Positions 26,222 through 34,431 of a DNA stretch of 58,589 bases are shown piece by piece (positions within the stretch are counted from its first letter, which is position 1; each line of letters begins with the position of its first letter). The DNA lies in assembly GCA_030625815.1 (NCBI GenBank), contig DAOUQF010000024.1, forward strand, positions 1 to 58,589. Direction: 5' to 3'. The stretch is from Eubacteriales bacterium. GTDB taxonomy: Bacteria > Bacillota > Clostridia > Tissierellales > GPF-1. Below the pieces are notes generated by a model. It was not told where the DNA came from. It saw only the letters and a program-made list of their open reading frames with translations, and did no database searches. Made by a program: the position numbers and the translations under genes.

Positions 26222-26263
26222 TCACATTTATGTGATGAAAACGGGGCATATATATGGTATAGT
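26222..26263 (+). promoter_or_regulatory. clpE promoter with palindromic operator candidate
   Basis: TATAGT (26258-26263), preceded by ATATGG, is the likely -10 of clpE. The perfect palindrome TCACAT-TT-ATGTGA (26222-26235) sits at about -35 to -50 and could bind a regulator. No CtsR-type GGTCAAA tandem box, the usual clpE regulator site, was seen between 26190 and 26305. Confidence 0.5.
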
Positions 26264-26304
26264 AATGAAATTCAAGGAATGATTAACGAAATGGAGATGA
26301 GTTT

Positions 26305-28671
26305 ATGAAGCTTTGTGAACGATGCAAAAAAAATGTCGCAGTCGTTTACACGACAAAACTAGAGAATGGAAAACAAACCACAATGGGTCTTTGTATTCCA
26401 TGCGCCAAAGAATTAGGCATTCAACCCATCGATCAAGTGATGGATCAAATGAAAATGTCCGAAGAGGATTATAAGAACCTTAATGAACAGATGATGCAAT
26501 TGTTTCAAAATATCGATCAAGATGAATTGCAAGAAGCCATGCAGGGCATGATGACCATGGATCCGGAATCCATGGAGAATAATCCAATCTTTCAGCAATT
26601 CCAATCGATGATGGGCAACGAAGGTTTCGAATCTTTAGAAGGTCCTGAAGACGAAGACGAGGAAGAGGAACCGGAAGACAACCACGAGCATACCGATAAA
26701 TCTGCCCATGCAAAGGGCGACAAGAAAACAAAAACCAAACAACAAAGAAAAAAGAAGCGAAAAGCCCTCGAAGCCTATGGCACCAACCTGACCGATTTGG
26801 CAAAAAACAATGCCCTGGACCGTGTCATTGGCCGCCATCGCGAAGTGGATCGCTTGATGCAGATCTTAAATAGAAGAAGCAAGAACAATCCCGTGCTGAT
26901 CGGCGAACCCGGTGTCGGCAAGACCGCCATCGCAGAAGGCCTGGCCGTGCGGATTGCCGAAAAGAAGGTCCCCGCCAAACTACTCAATAGCGAGGTCTAT
27001 CTGCTGGATCTGACAGCACTTGTTGCCGGCACGCAATTCCGGGGACAATTCGAGAACCGCATGAAAGCCCTTCTAAAGGAAGCTGCATCGGAAGGCAACA
27101 TCATTCTCGTCATTGACGAGCTTCATAATATCGCTGGAGCCGGTGAAGCGGAAAGCGGCGCCATGAATGCGGCGAATATCTTGAAACCCGCCCTGGCACG
27201 AGGTGAGATTCAAATCATTGGGGCAACCACTCTGGATGAATACCGCAAGTACATCGAGAAGGACGCGGCGCTGGAACGTCGGTTCCAACCGATTCTAGTG
27301 GAAGAACCCAGCATCGAAGAAACCGTCGAGATTCTGAAAGGAATTCGTTCCTATTACGAAGACTTCCACAAGGTCATTATTCCCGACGAGTTGATTGAAA
27401 CCGCGGTGGAAATGTCGGAGCGTTATATCACCGACCGCTTTCTGCCAGACAAAGCCATTGATGTCATCGACGAGGCAGGCTCTCGCGCCAACCTGAAGAA
27501 CTTAGGGTTAGTCGAGATTGCCGCCTTGCAAGACGAACTTCTCCGGGTGCAGGAAGAGAAGGAAGAAGCCGCTGAATCAGGTCAATATGAAGCGGCCGCT
27601 GAACACAAGTCAGAAGAATTGCGTCTGGTTAAAAAGATCGATGAATTGGAAACCCAATTCGGCCAGGTTGCCTTAACCCGCGAAGACATCGCCTACGTGA
27701 TTGAAGCCTGGACCAAGATTCCGGTGCATAAGATTTCAGAATTCGAAGCGGATCGACTGCTTCAATTGGAAGACCGTCTTCACAGACGCGTCATTGCCCA
27801 GAACAAAGCCGTGCAAGCATTATCAAAGACCATCCGGCGAAAGCGATCCGGTTTCCACCGCGACCGAAAGCCCGCATCCTTTATCTTTGTGGGACCAACC
27901 GGCGTAGGGAAAACCGAGCTTGCCAAAAGCGTAGCCATTGAGCTCTTTGGATCCGAAGAAGCCATGATTCGCTTGGATATGTCCGAGTATATGGAAAAGC
28001 ACACCGTATCGAAATTGATCGGCGCGCCTCCCGGATATGTGGGTTATGATCAAGGCGGATTCTTGACAGAAAAGATCAGAAGAAAACCATACTCCCTTGT
28101 TCTCCTCGATGAAATCGAGAAGGCACACCCGGATGTCTTCCATATGCTGCTTCAAATTCTGGAAGACGGCAGATTGACCGACAGCCAGGGACGCACGGTA
28201 CACTTTGAAAACACGGTCATTATCATGACCTCCAACGCCGGCACACAAACTAAAAGCTCAACCCTTGGTTTCGGCAACCAAGGAGATCAGCTCGAATCGG
28301 AAGCGTCAAAAGAAGCCCTCAGAAAATTCTTTAGACCAGAGTTTCTTAATCGGATCGACGAGATCATCGCCTTCCACCGATTGAAACCTGAGCATCTGCA
28401 CGAGATCATCGAACTGCAGCTCAACGAGATCTCCTTGGAGCTTCACGCGAAGAAGATGAAGCTGGAAGTCACCAAGGAAGCCAAGAAACACCTGGTGGAA
28501 CTGGGCTACAGCGTACAATACGGCGCCCGACCACTGAGAAGAACGCTGCAACGTTTAATTGAAGACGAGTTGGCGGAACGCTTCCTTAGAGGCGAACTCA
28601 ATGAAGGCGACACCGCTCACTTCGATCTGGATGAGAACAAGATCAAACTGACAATTGAACACGAAGAATAA
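26305..28671 (+). CDS. clpE: ATP-dependent Clp protease ATP-binding subunit ClpE
   Basis: The protein is 788 residues. The N-terminal zinc finger C4-x2-C7 / C30-x2-C33 is characteristic of ClpE. It is followed by an unusually acidic then lysine-rich linker (residues about 110-155). AAA domain 1 has GEPGVGKTA, a UVR-like coiled segment lies in the middle, AAA domain 2 has GPTGVGKTE, and the LGF tripeptide near residue 654 is the expected ClpP-docking loop. It unfolds substrates for ClpP under stress. The C-terminal D2-small domain and terminator are duplicated downstream at 34.3 and 38.7 kb, marking this gene's 3' end as the edge of an accessory island. Confidence 0.95.
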   Translation: MKLCERCKKNVAVVYTTKLENGKQTTMGLCIPCAKELGIQPIDQVMDQMKMSEEDYKNLNEQMMQLFQNIDQDELQEAMQGMMTMDPESMENNPIFQQFQSMMGNEGFESLEGPEDEDEEEEPEDNHEHTDKSAHAKGDKKTKTKQQRKKKRKALEAYGTNLTDLAKNNALDRVIGRHREVDRLMQILNRRSKNNPVLIGEPGVGKTAIAEGLAVRIAEKKVPAKLLNSEVYLLDLTALVAGTQFRGQFENRMKALLKEAASEGNIILVIDELHNIAGAGEAESGAMNAANILKPALARGEIQIIGATTLDEYRKYIEKDAALERRFQPILVEEPSIEETVEILKGIRSYYEDFHKVIIPDELIETAVEMSERYITDRFLPDKAIDVIDEAGSRANLKNLGLVEIAALQDELLRVQEEKEEAAESGQYEAAAEHKSEELRLVKKIDELETQFGQVALTREDIAYVIEAWTKIPVHKISEFEADRLLQLEDRLHRRVIAQNKAVQALSKTIRRKRSGFHRDRKPASFIFVGPTGVGKTELAKSVAIELFGSEEAMIRLDMSEYMEKHTVSKLIGAPPGYVGYDQGGFLTEKIRRKPYSLVLLDEIEKAHPDVFHMLLQILEDGRLTDSQGRTVHFENTVIIMTSNAGTQTKSSTLGFGNQGDQLESEASKEALRKFFRPEFLNRIDEIIAFHRLKPEHLHEIIELQLNEISLELHAKKMKLEVTKEAKKHLVELGYSVQYGARPLRRTLQRLIEDELAERFLRGELNEGDTAHFDLDENKIKLTIEHEE

Positions 28672-28675
28672 AACC

Positions 28676-28702
28676 AACGCCCCGGAGAATTCCGGGGCGT
28701 TT
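28676..28702 (+). terminator. clpE terminator (copy 1)
   Basis: The perfect 10-base arms AACGCCCCGG and CCGGGGCGTT, loop AGAATT, are followed by TT(C). It lies just after the clpE stop. Confidence 0.88.
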
Positions 28703-28734
28703 CATCTGCCACTACTCGTGTTCGGTTAATTATG

Positions 28735-28750
28735 GTACGGTTCACCGTAC
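28735..28750 (+). repeat. Dispersed palindrome copy 1
   Basis: GTACGGT-TC-ACCGTAC is a perfect 7-base-arm palindrome around an asymmetric TC centre. It is preceded by GTTAATTATG. The core TACGGTTCACCGTA recurs at 33179, 44397, 45953 and (one mismatch) 50614, always in this orientation. Confidence 0.85.
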
Positions 28751-28753
28751 TTT

Positions 28754-28868
28754 TGAATATTTCACTCCAATTGACTGAATATTTCATTCCATTTGACCCA
28801 CCTTCACGGTGAAATTGACCCATCCTCACGCTCAAATTGAGCATAGCTCACGCAATAATTGAGCCCCT
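28754..28868. repeat. Degenerate ~20-30 bp repeats, possible IS21-family end remnant
   Basis: Successive units share GAATATTTCA-TCCA-TTGAC, CACCTTCACGGTGAAATTGACC, CCTCACGCTCAAATTGAGC and AGCTCACGCAATAATTGAGC. Multiple imperfect terminal repeats of this kind are known at the ends of IS21-family elements, where they bind transposase. No istA or istB gene is adjacent. A related unit occurs at 41169-41205 and a weaker one at 46036-46058. Confidence 0.5.
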
Positions 28869-29004
28869 TTTATTAGACCTGAAGCTTTGCTTCACTAATA
28901 TAATATAGTTTTCAGCAATTGCATTCTTTCATATATTTTTAAATATCTGATCCGTCTGAATAATTGTAAAAATAATGATCGCAATTTTTATGGAATATTC
29001 ATAG

Positions 29005-30921
29005 TCAATATACTTTCTTGAGTAATTTATTTTCATCTTTAAGAGTTATAAAGACTCTCTCTTTCATAGCATTAGGATATCTATTTATACCTGTTGACAT
29101 GATTACCTGATATTTTGCAAGAGAAGGGATATCTTCTATAATCGTATCAATTACTCCAATATTTTTCTTAAGATTGATATCATCAATCCCTTCTTTATTT
29201 GGCGTGTCGATTAAAAGAAGCTTTGGATAACTTATCTCAGACTTTAAACTCATAACTAATAATGTAATAAAATACATTAGTCGTCTAGGTACTCTGGTAC
29301 TTCTAGCTCGATATTCATGAGTATTGATAATTGGCATATAATCATCTCCAATATATGCATCAAAACAATTACTATCAGCAATCTTCATATACTTCAAGTA
29401 ATACTTACTAAAACCTTCACGCTTACTAAGTATATCTTCTTTCGCAGTATTCAATGCCTTATCCGTTTGGAATTTGAGTGTATTCATCTTTGATCTCTTC
29501 AATCCTAGTTCTTTAACTTTTTCTTCTTTCTTTCCAGCCAATTCCAAAGCATTTTCTAGTTCGATCATATTATTTTTAAGTACGAATATTCTATCATCCA
29601 ATTTACGAATCATTCCAGTGTTGTAATCAGGGTTTATGTCTTTAAACAGAACATCAATCTGATTTGTAAATTCAACAATCTTCCCATCAACCTCATTGAT
29701 AAACCGCTTGTTCTTCTCCACTCGATCGAATTTCTTTTGGAGCATGTCTTTTAAAGTCATAATCGACTTCTTTTTCGCCTGCATAATCACCAAATACTCA
29801 TCATCTGTATAAAAGAACTTTTCATATTCATCTTCATTTAATTCATTGCCACATATACAATGCCCCTCAATTCTATCTACTTTCGTTAAACAAAAAGGAC
29901 ATGTATTAGGCGAAAATAATTTTAACTTTGAATTAATAAAACGAATTCTTTCAATCTCTTTTAGCTCATATTCAGCTTCTTTAATGAGGAATGAGATTTT
30001 CTCGATGGATTGTTTTAAAAAAGTATTTGATTTTAGGAGTTCATTCCTCTCGGCTTCATGATCTCTCATATTTGATTTTAATTCTTCTACTTCAATTAGA
30101 ACATCTGAAGCAGTATACCTCTCCTCTTTGGTAATATCTCTAGAAATTAGTGCTTTATCATACATACTCTTAGTTTCATTCAATTTGTTCGATATTGCAT
30201 TAACATTTTCAAGTTCTTCATCCATAAAATCAGCCAAGAAATCATCATAACTTTGAAGAATTGTATTGACGTTGTCGAAAGCTCGCTTTGCTTCTTTATA
30301 CTTTCCTAGGAGATCATAATATGTATCGTATGATTGACCCATCAAGATCTCAAAAATTGCTTTCCTAATTTCTACCGAATCTGAGTAACTACTTTCATCA
30401 TCTGGATACTTATAAATTTTATCAATCTCTGTTTTTTGATCATGATAAACTAAGCGAAATAAGTCATTAAAATTTAGTTTAAAGCTTCTCGTTCCTTGAA
30501 ACATTTCAAAAACTTTTATGTTTAATTTTTCCAAAAGCCAATCTGAAAACACTATCTCGCAATCTCTACTATTACGATTAATTTTAGTATGTATAATATT
30601 TTCACTATTTTCAAGTACATATATATGGTTATCTCCAATATGTCTAGTTAACTCATATTGATGATCATCAATTTCAATATGTAACTCGACATAATTATTG
30701 GTATCATTACAAATCTCCGGATGCTTTTCTTTTGAATTTTTATCATTTTTGTTAAACCCATACACTTTTCCACCCAAGCCATAGTATACGAGATTCATAA
30801 ATGTACTCTTGCCGTGTTCATTTTCCCCTTCAATTATATTGACTCCATCCTTTAAAAGAGGTGACTCAAAATGGTAAGTATCCCCTATGTATATAACTTT
30901 TACAATTTTTAGTCTTCCCAT
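29005..30921 (-). CDS. ABC-three-component system ATPase (Rad50/SMC-like)
   Basis: The protein is 638 residues. The N-terminal Walker A GENEHGKST (about residues 33-41) is of Rad50 type, followed by coiled coils interrupted near residues 338-355 by a zinc-hook-like CPFC and CICG pair, and a C-terminal Walker B LLLIDTPNKEG near residue 565. It is the third gene of a coupled trio with a small middle protein and a larger putative effector, the layout of ABC-3C conflict systems. The DNA is markedly AT-rich compared with clpE and the leu genes, a sign of transfer. An SMC-like ATPase of another defence type is the alternative. Confidence 0.8.
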   Translation of the reverse strand: MGRLKIVKVIYIGDTYHFESPLLKDGVNIIEGENEHGKSTFMNLVYYGLGGKVYGFNKNDKNSKEKHPEICNDTNNYVELHIEIDDHQYELTRHIGDNHIYVLENSENIIHTKINRNSRDCEIVFSDWLLEKLNIKVFEMFQGTRSFKLNFNDLFRLVYHDQKTEIDKIYKYPDDESSYSDSVEIRKAIFEILMGQSYDTYYDLLGKYKEAKRAFDNVNTILQSYDDFLADFMDEELENVNAISNKLNETKSMYDKALISRDITKEERYTASDVLIEVEELKSNMRDHEAERNELLKSNTFLKQSIEKISFLIKEAEYELKEIERIRFINSKLKLFSPNTCPFCLTKVDRIEGHCICGNELNEDEYEKFFYTDDEYLVIMQAKKKSIMTLKDMLQKKFDRVEKNKRFINEVDGKIVEFTNQIDVLFKDINPDYNTGMIRKLDDRIFVLKNNMIELENALELAGKKEEKVKELGLKRSKMNTLKFQTDKALNTAKEDILSKREGFSKYYLKYMKIADSNCFDAYIGDDYMPIINTHEYRARSTRVPRRLMYFITLLVMSLKSEISYPKLLLIDTPNKEGIDDINLKKNIGVIDTIIEDIPSLAKYQVIMSTGINRYPNAMKERVFITLKDENKLLKKVY

Positions 30922-31442
30922 TTCCTCACCTCACCAAACACCTTATCATATAACGACTCTACCTTAATATACCTTGCACTCTTCAAGAGTTGCAGAATGC
31001 AATTTATTCTTTTGATTTCATTTTCTTGTTCATTTACTAGATCAACGAAATCTCTGTAACCTAGTTCTGTCAGAAGAATATTTACGCCTGCTTTCCCCTC
31101 GATTTTTTCGAAGGTAATATACTCCTTCTTCTCTAGGAAGAACATAATTCTCTTAACTACACTATTGTTTGATTTAGAGTGACAATATAACGATATCAAT
31201 TGTTCCCGGTCAAATACATCTAAGACTTCTCTCCTTAGACTTTTACACATCAACCTGTTATTCATGTCGCTCTTTAATGCTTCAAGTAAAATCCCCATTT
31301 TTTTGTAATCAATAAATGGTTTTTTATGGCATTTTAAAGCAATTAAAACTATCATTATTCTCATCGTGATGTAATAATAATCCTCTTCCAAGATAAACAT
31401 CATTCTACGTTTATCATCAATAATTCTATTTACTTTGTCCAT
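30909..31442 (-). CDS. ABC-three-component system middle component
   Basis: The protein is 177 residues from MDKVNRIIDDKRRMMF; the ATG at 31442 has a TGAGGAG site, whereas the longer frame begins with a TTG overlapping the upstream stop. It is small and helical with no catalytic motif, and its stop overlaps the ATPase start. A short ORF between the effector and the Rad50-like ATPase is the defining middle component of ABC-3C systems, thought to link the two. Assignment rests on position, size and coupling rather than on a motif I can name. Confidence 0.7.
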   Translation of the reverse strand: MDKVNRIIDDKRRMMFILEEDYYYITMRIMIVLIALKCHKKPFIDYKKMGILLEALKSDMNNRLMCKSLRREVLDVFDREQLISLYCHSKSNNSVVKRIMFFLEKKEYITFEKIEGKAGVNILLTELGYRDFVDLVNEQENEIKRINCILQLLKSARYIKVESLYDKVFGEVRKWED

Positions 31443-31453
31443 TACAACGCTCC

Positions 31454-32704
31454 TCAATCAAATGAAATGTAGCAATCTTGTAGTAGAATAATTACAGTTT
31501 GTCGTATCATCTCACGGTCTCTAAAAGCCACTTCATAAGTCTTAGCTTTATCAAGTATCATACTTTCTGCTTCTGCTACAATTTCATCAATTATTGATTC
31601 AATGAGTTCTTCTGTAAAAACAACTCCTTTTGAGCGTCTCTCATACTTCCCTAAATACTTTTTACAAACTCTATAAATCCGATAATTGTATGCTTTTACA
31701 CGCCTCGGCATGCTATGTTTTCCTTGTTCATACTTTCCATCTACGTATTCATCTAAAAGATCATCAACAAGATTTTCATCAACATCTGATATAACTGCTC
31801 TTATTTTCGTGTTAAGATCACGTCTATCCTTTATTTCCAATTCATCCCATTTTTCATTCATTGGGTCAACTAAGCCCTCGGTTACTACTTCTCTGTAAAA
31901 GTCATGGAATATTACTTTTACATCTGAAACACTAATTAGTTTATTTAAAAAATCTTTCTGACCATTGCTGCTATCAAACAGTTCCTTAAGCTTTGAAAAA
32001 ATATAGTCTTCATACTTCTCATCAATATTCATTTCCATACTCAGTAAATGAATGCTCTCTTTAATATCTCGTATTATATCTACATCATTACAACTATTAA
32101 AGTTCCATTCTATCAATCTTAAGAATTTTATCCATTGATCACGAGTATAAGAGTTAAATAATTCAACATAATATGCATCTATTTTTTTGGATTCTTCAGT
32201 TTTTTTGACTTTTTTCTTTTTCAGATATTGTTCTCTCAAAACAGGAACTATGAAGTCAACAACGGTCTCCACCTCATCATCGATAAGTTTTTGCAATATG
32301 CCACACTTTGGTAATTTGCCCTTAAAACCTGCTAATACACCCACTGCATTCTCTGTAGCAATATCTGCCGTTGTATAAAATACAAACTTAATCTTTTCTG
32401 ATTCTTCAACGCTTCTCCAGTTTTCTAAGAAAATGATTAAAGACTTTTTTACATCAGAACTATTCAATGATAAATCGTGTGCTACATATTTATTTTGTTC
32501 AGTTTCGATTTGGGTAATCTCTTGACTTCGATCAATCTGAAGAACATCATCATAACATTCAACCGCACAATAAATAGACTTCTTATTCTCCCTCACTGCA
32601 TCCAAAAGTCTTTTCATTGCACGATAACGTTGTAACTCAATTCCTTTTATACTATCATCTGCATCGGTGTTGCCCTTTTTCATTATTAGTTCTGCCTTTT
32701 TCAT
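31454..32704 (-). CDS. ABC-three-component system putative effector
   Basis: The protein is 416 residues from MKKAELIMKKGN (32704; an ATG four codons upstream has no ribosome site). The N terminus, GIELQRYRAMKRLLDAV.. VECYDDVL.. ITQIETEQNKY, resembles the PD-(D/E)xK nuclease domain of DUF4297/Cap4-type effectors, including E-x2-DD and a Q-x motif, but the usual QxK lysine is glutamate here. The C-terminal half (from about residue 200) is a helical region of the sort that couples ABC-3C effectors to the ATPase. It is the first gene of the trio and the likely DNA-damaging or sensing part. Nuclease activity is uncertain. Confidence 0.6.
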   Translation of the reverse strand: MKKAELIMKKGNTDADDSIKGIELQRYRAMKRLLDAVRENKKSIYCAVECYDDVLQIDRSQEITQIETEQNKYVAHDLSLNSSDVKKSLIIFLENWRSVEESEKIKFVFYTTADIATENAVGVLAGFKGKLPKCGILQKLIDDEVETVVDFIVPVLREQYLKKKKVKKTEESKKIDAYYVELFNSYTRDQWIKFLRLIEWNFNSCNDVDIIRDIKESIHLLSMEMNIDEKYEDYIFSKLKELFDSSNGQKDFLNKLISVSDVKVIFHDFYREVVTEGLVDPMNEKWDELEIKDRRDLNTKIRAVISDVDENLVDDLLDEYVDGKYEQGKHSMPRRVKAYNYRIYRVCKKYLGKYERRSKGVVFTEELIESIIDEIVAEAESMILDKAKTYEVAFRDREMIRQTVIILLQDCYISFD

Positions 32705-32716
32705 ACTCAACCCCAT

Positions 32717-33303
32717 ATTGCTTATTTATACTATAATAATAGCACAACTAATAATACTTACCAATATTTTCAAATAAGTACTAGATTATAATCATTGTCC
32801 ATTTATCAATATTCACAACTTATCTACGAAATAACTTCAATCGGTCTTACAATGCCCTTCATTGAGCACCTCAATTAAATATTACATAGGAACATATGTT
32901 TGGTCAACTATATGTAGTTTATTACATTAACTCTTCATAATTTCCTAGCCTTAACATACATAGTCCAGTGTTTGTAAACAATATATACTTAGCAGTGAAA
33001 GTTCTTTTCAATTCTTTCTAGCAATAAGTCAACTTTATCTTCAAATGGATAAGTGGCTAAACACTATCCGTGTCTACCTTATCTGAATTAATCCACCTCT
33101 AAGAAAGCATCCTTAACTAAGTAGAGTACGATATGAGCTTTCAAGACATTCCTCCCCATTTTTCACCGTTACTTATGATACGGTTCACCGTACCTTATCC
33201 CAAATTCAGCCTATGAAAATAGACGCCCACATCACTAACTCAGTTAGCCTGGTTGACGAAAAGATTTTACTCATACGATTTCCCCTCTTCATTATTGCCT
33301 AAA
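32717..33303. other. Long AT-rich intergenic stretch upstream of the ABC-3C genes
   Basis: This is about 590 bases without a supportable gene on either strand. It contains palindrome copy 2 at 33179-33192. The part next to 32704 must hold the ABC-3C promoter; I could not fix one with confidence. Confidence 0.6.
33179..33192 (+). repeat. Dispersed palindrome copy 2
   Basis: The core TACGGTTCACCGTA is preceded by ACCGTTACTTATGA. The left ACCGT can also pair with the following ACGGT, so two alternative hairpins are possible. It lies 112 bases beyond the 3' end of the broken membrane gene at 33304. Confidence 0.85.
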
Positions 33304-33657
33304 TCACATCGGAAACTGATCCCACAAGTGATAAACCGACATCATTGTCAAAGCAATAAAAACTGTGGACGACAACAAGAAACCAGTTTGCTTATATCGT
33401 TTCCAAGAGATAATCCATTCGTTTGCAGTAAAAATGAGCATTCAGACCAAGGTAACATGGGCTGAAAAAGTATAATTCAAACAATAGATCGTAAAAAACA
33501 TGACTGTAATGACTTTTATAATCCTCTTTGGAGGTGGCGGCGCGTCATCAAATCTACGCTTCTTGTATTCTCTCTTCTTCGCTTCCTCGAACGAATATAG
33601 CGATTCTACGATTGTAATATAAATGATTAAGACGCTTAATAAATATGGCACCCACAT
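33304..33657 (-). pseudogene. Small membrane protein family, copy A, interrupted by an in-frame TGA
   Basis: Copy A starts MWVPYLLSVLIIYITIVES and matches the intact relatives at 33682 and 51798 (shared PYLL, EAKKREYK, FSAHV, SWKR, LWDQFP). The frame meets TGA right after FSAHVTLV, then continues in the same frame through MLIFTANEWIISWKRYK to WDQFPM and a natural stop. At the TGA the intact copy at 51798 has cysteine. The simplest view is a nonsense mutation. If expressed, only a 71-residue truncated protein would be made. Function of the family is unknown; the intact members have about four hydrophobic segments. Confidence 0.75.
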
Positions 33658-33681
33658 TTTATTTGCCTCCCTTATCTTTCT

Positions 33682-34050
33682 TTATTTCGTTAAAGAAAAC
33701 CAGCCCCAATATTTCAGTGTAAATGCGCATATGGCAATAAGCAAAATCGATGATGCAATCAGTTCTCCTACTTTCCTGTATTCCTTTAATCGCTTCCAAG
33801 CAGCGAACTCGCTTAAAACCGTTATGCAAAGTGCGCCGATCATTGCCGCATGGGCAGAAAATTCATAATGAAAACTAAAACCATACATCAGACTTCCTAC
33901 AAACGCTTTTAAGAGCTTCCCCGGAGGAATTGGTTCATCTTTGTAGTACCACATTTTGTATTCTCGATCCTTCGCATCCTCAAATTCATTGATCGCTTCA
34001 ATTACTGATGCGTAGACGACAATAACACCCAGTATATATGGCAACAACAT
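33682..34050 (-). CDS. Small membrane protein, unknown function (copy B)
   Basis: The protein is 122 residues from MLLPYILGVIVVYASVIEAI; the ATG at 34050 follows AGGAGGAGATCAATC. It has about four hydrophobic segments: residues 1-17, around 45-60, 66-80 and 95-115. A conserved polar loop EFEDAKDREYKMWYYKDEP-IPPGK lies between the first and second. It is closely related to copy C (51798) and less so to the broken copies at 33304 and 40805. I do not recognise a named family. The region just upstream (about 34075-34130) is also conserved upstream of copy C, so promoter and gene were duplicated together. Confidence 0.65.
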   Translation of the reverse strand: MLLPYILGVIVVYASVIEAINEFEDAKDREYKMWYYKDEPIPPGKLLKAFVGSLMYGFSFHYEFSAHAAMIGALCITVLSEFAAWKRLKEYRKVGELIASSILLIAICAFTLKYWGWFSLTK

Positions 34051-34123
34051 GATTGATCTCCTCCTGTGCATAATAAAAATCTACTGCCATTAACAAATTC
34101 ATCCAACAACATTTTACCACTCT

Positions 34124-34309
34124 TTAAATGCTTATTTTAATATCATTTACCAAATTATCCAAATACGTGTTTTTTTGTTGAGCATCTGCATGACTATGCA
34201 TTAAATTTCTTGCCCCGTCTTGATAATCGATCACCTTGTATCCCTTCCTGTGCTTGATCAAATCTTTGACAGTTTTCTCGTCAAGCGGTAAACGACCTAT
34301 AAATACTTT
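34124..34309 (-). pseudogene. 3' fragment of an unrecognised gene, truncated at the clpE remnant
   Basis: An open frame of about 61 codons reads KVFIGRLPLDEKTVKDLIKH ... SHADAQQKNTYLDNLVNDIK and ends TAA at 34124, but it has no start codon: an in-frame TAG precedes it exactly where the clpE 3' remnant begins (34310-34312). The composition looks like real protein. I read it as the tail of a gene whose front was removed when the clpE-flanked block joined here. No family recognised. Confidence 0.45.
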
Positions 34310-34311
34310 CT

Positions 34312-34375
34312 AATCAATTATAGTGATGAACTCGCGGAACGTTTATTGAAAAGTGAACTTCATGAAGAACAAAAT
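34312..34375 (+). pseudogene. Decayed copy of the clpE 3' end (middle copy)
   Basis: On the plus strand GATGAACTCGCGGAACGTTT encodes DELAERLL, then KSELHEE, aligning with clpE DELAERFLRGELNEG. It then jumps to HEEQNK, matching the clpE end HEE, so about 60 bases inside are deleted. It is followed by a terminator homologous to that of the third copy. Confidence 0.72.
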
Positions 34376-34415
34376 AAAGCCCCGGGAATGATGAACTTAT
34401 CATCCCCGGGGCTTT
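34376..34415. terminator. Terminator after the middle clpE remnant
   Basis: Arms AAAGCCCCGGG and CCCGGGGCTTT enclose an inner stem around ATGATGAACTTATCAT. The same inner ATGATGAACTT-ATCAT core is in the terminator after the third clpE copy (38895-38934). It probably serves the minus-strand ADP-ribosylglycohydrolase operon too. Confidence 0.85.
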
Positions 34416-34431
34416 GGTCTTTTGGTTCCTT

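Larger units (their letters stand above)
28703..29004. other. Intergenic: island start with palindrome 1 and repeat array
   Basis: I see no gene here. The stretch holds palindrome copy 1 (28735-28750) and a degenerate repeat array (28754-28868). The remaining 130 bases are AT-rich, next to the 3' end of the ABC-3C ATPase gene, and show no clear terminator. Confidence 0.7.

Noticed and set aside
26190-26305. CtsR operator upstream of clpE
   Set aside because: I looked for GGTCAAA-type tandem repeats and found none.
32717-33303. Hidden gene in the 590-base gap upstream of the ABC-3C genes
   Set aside because: Both strands are broken by frequent stops and no ribosome site leads into a plausible frame.
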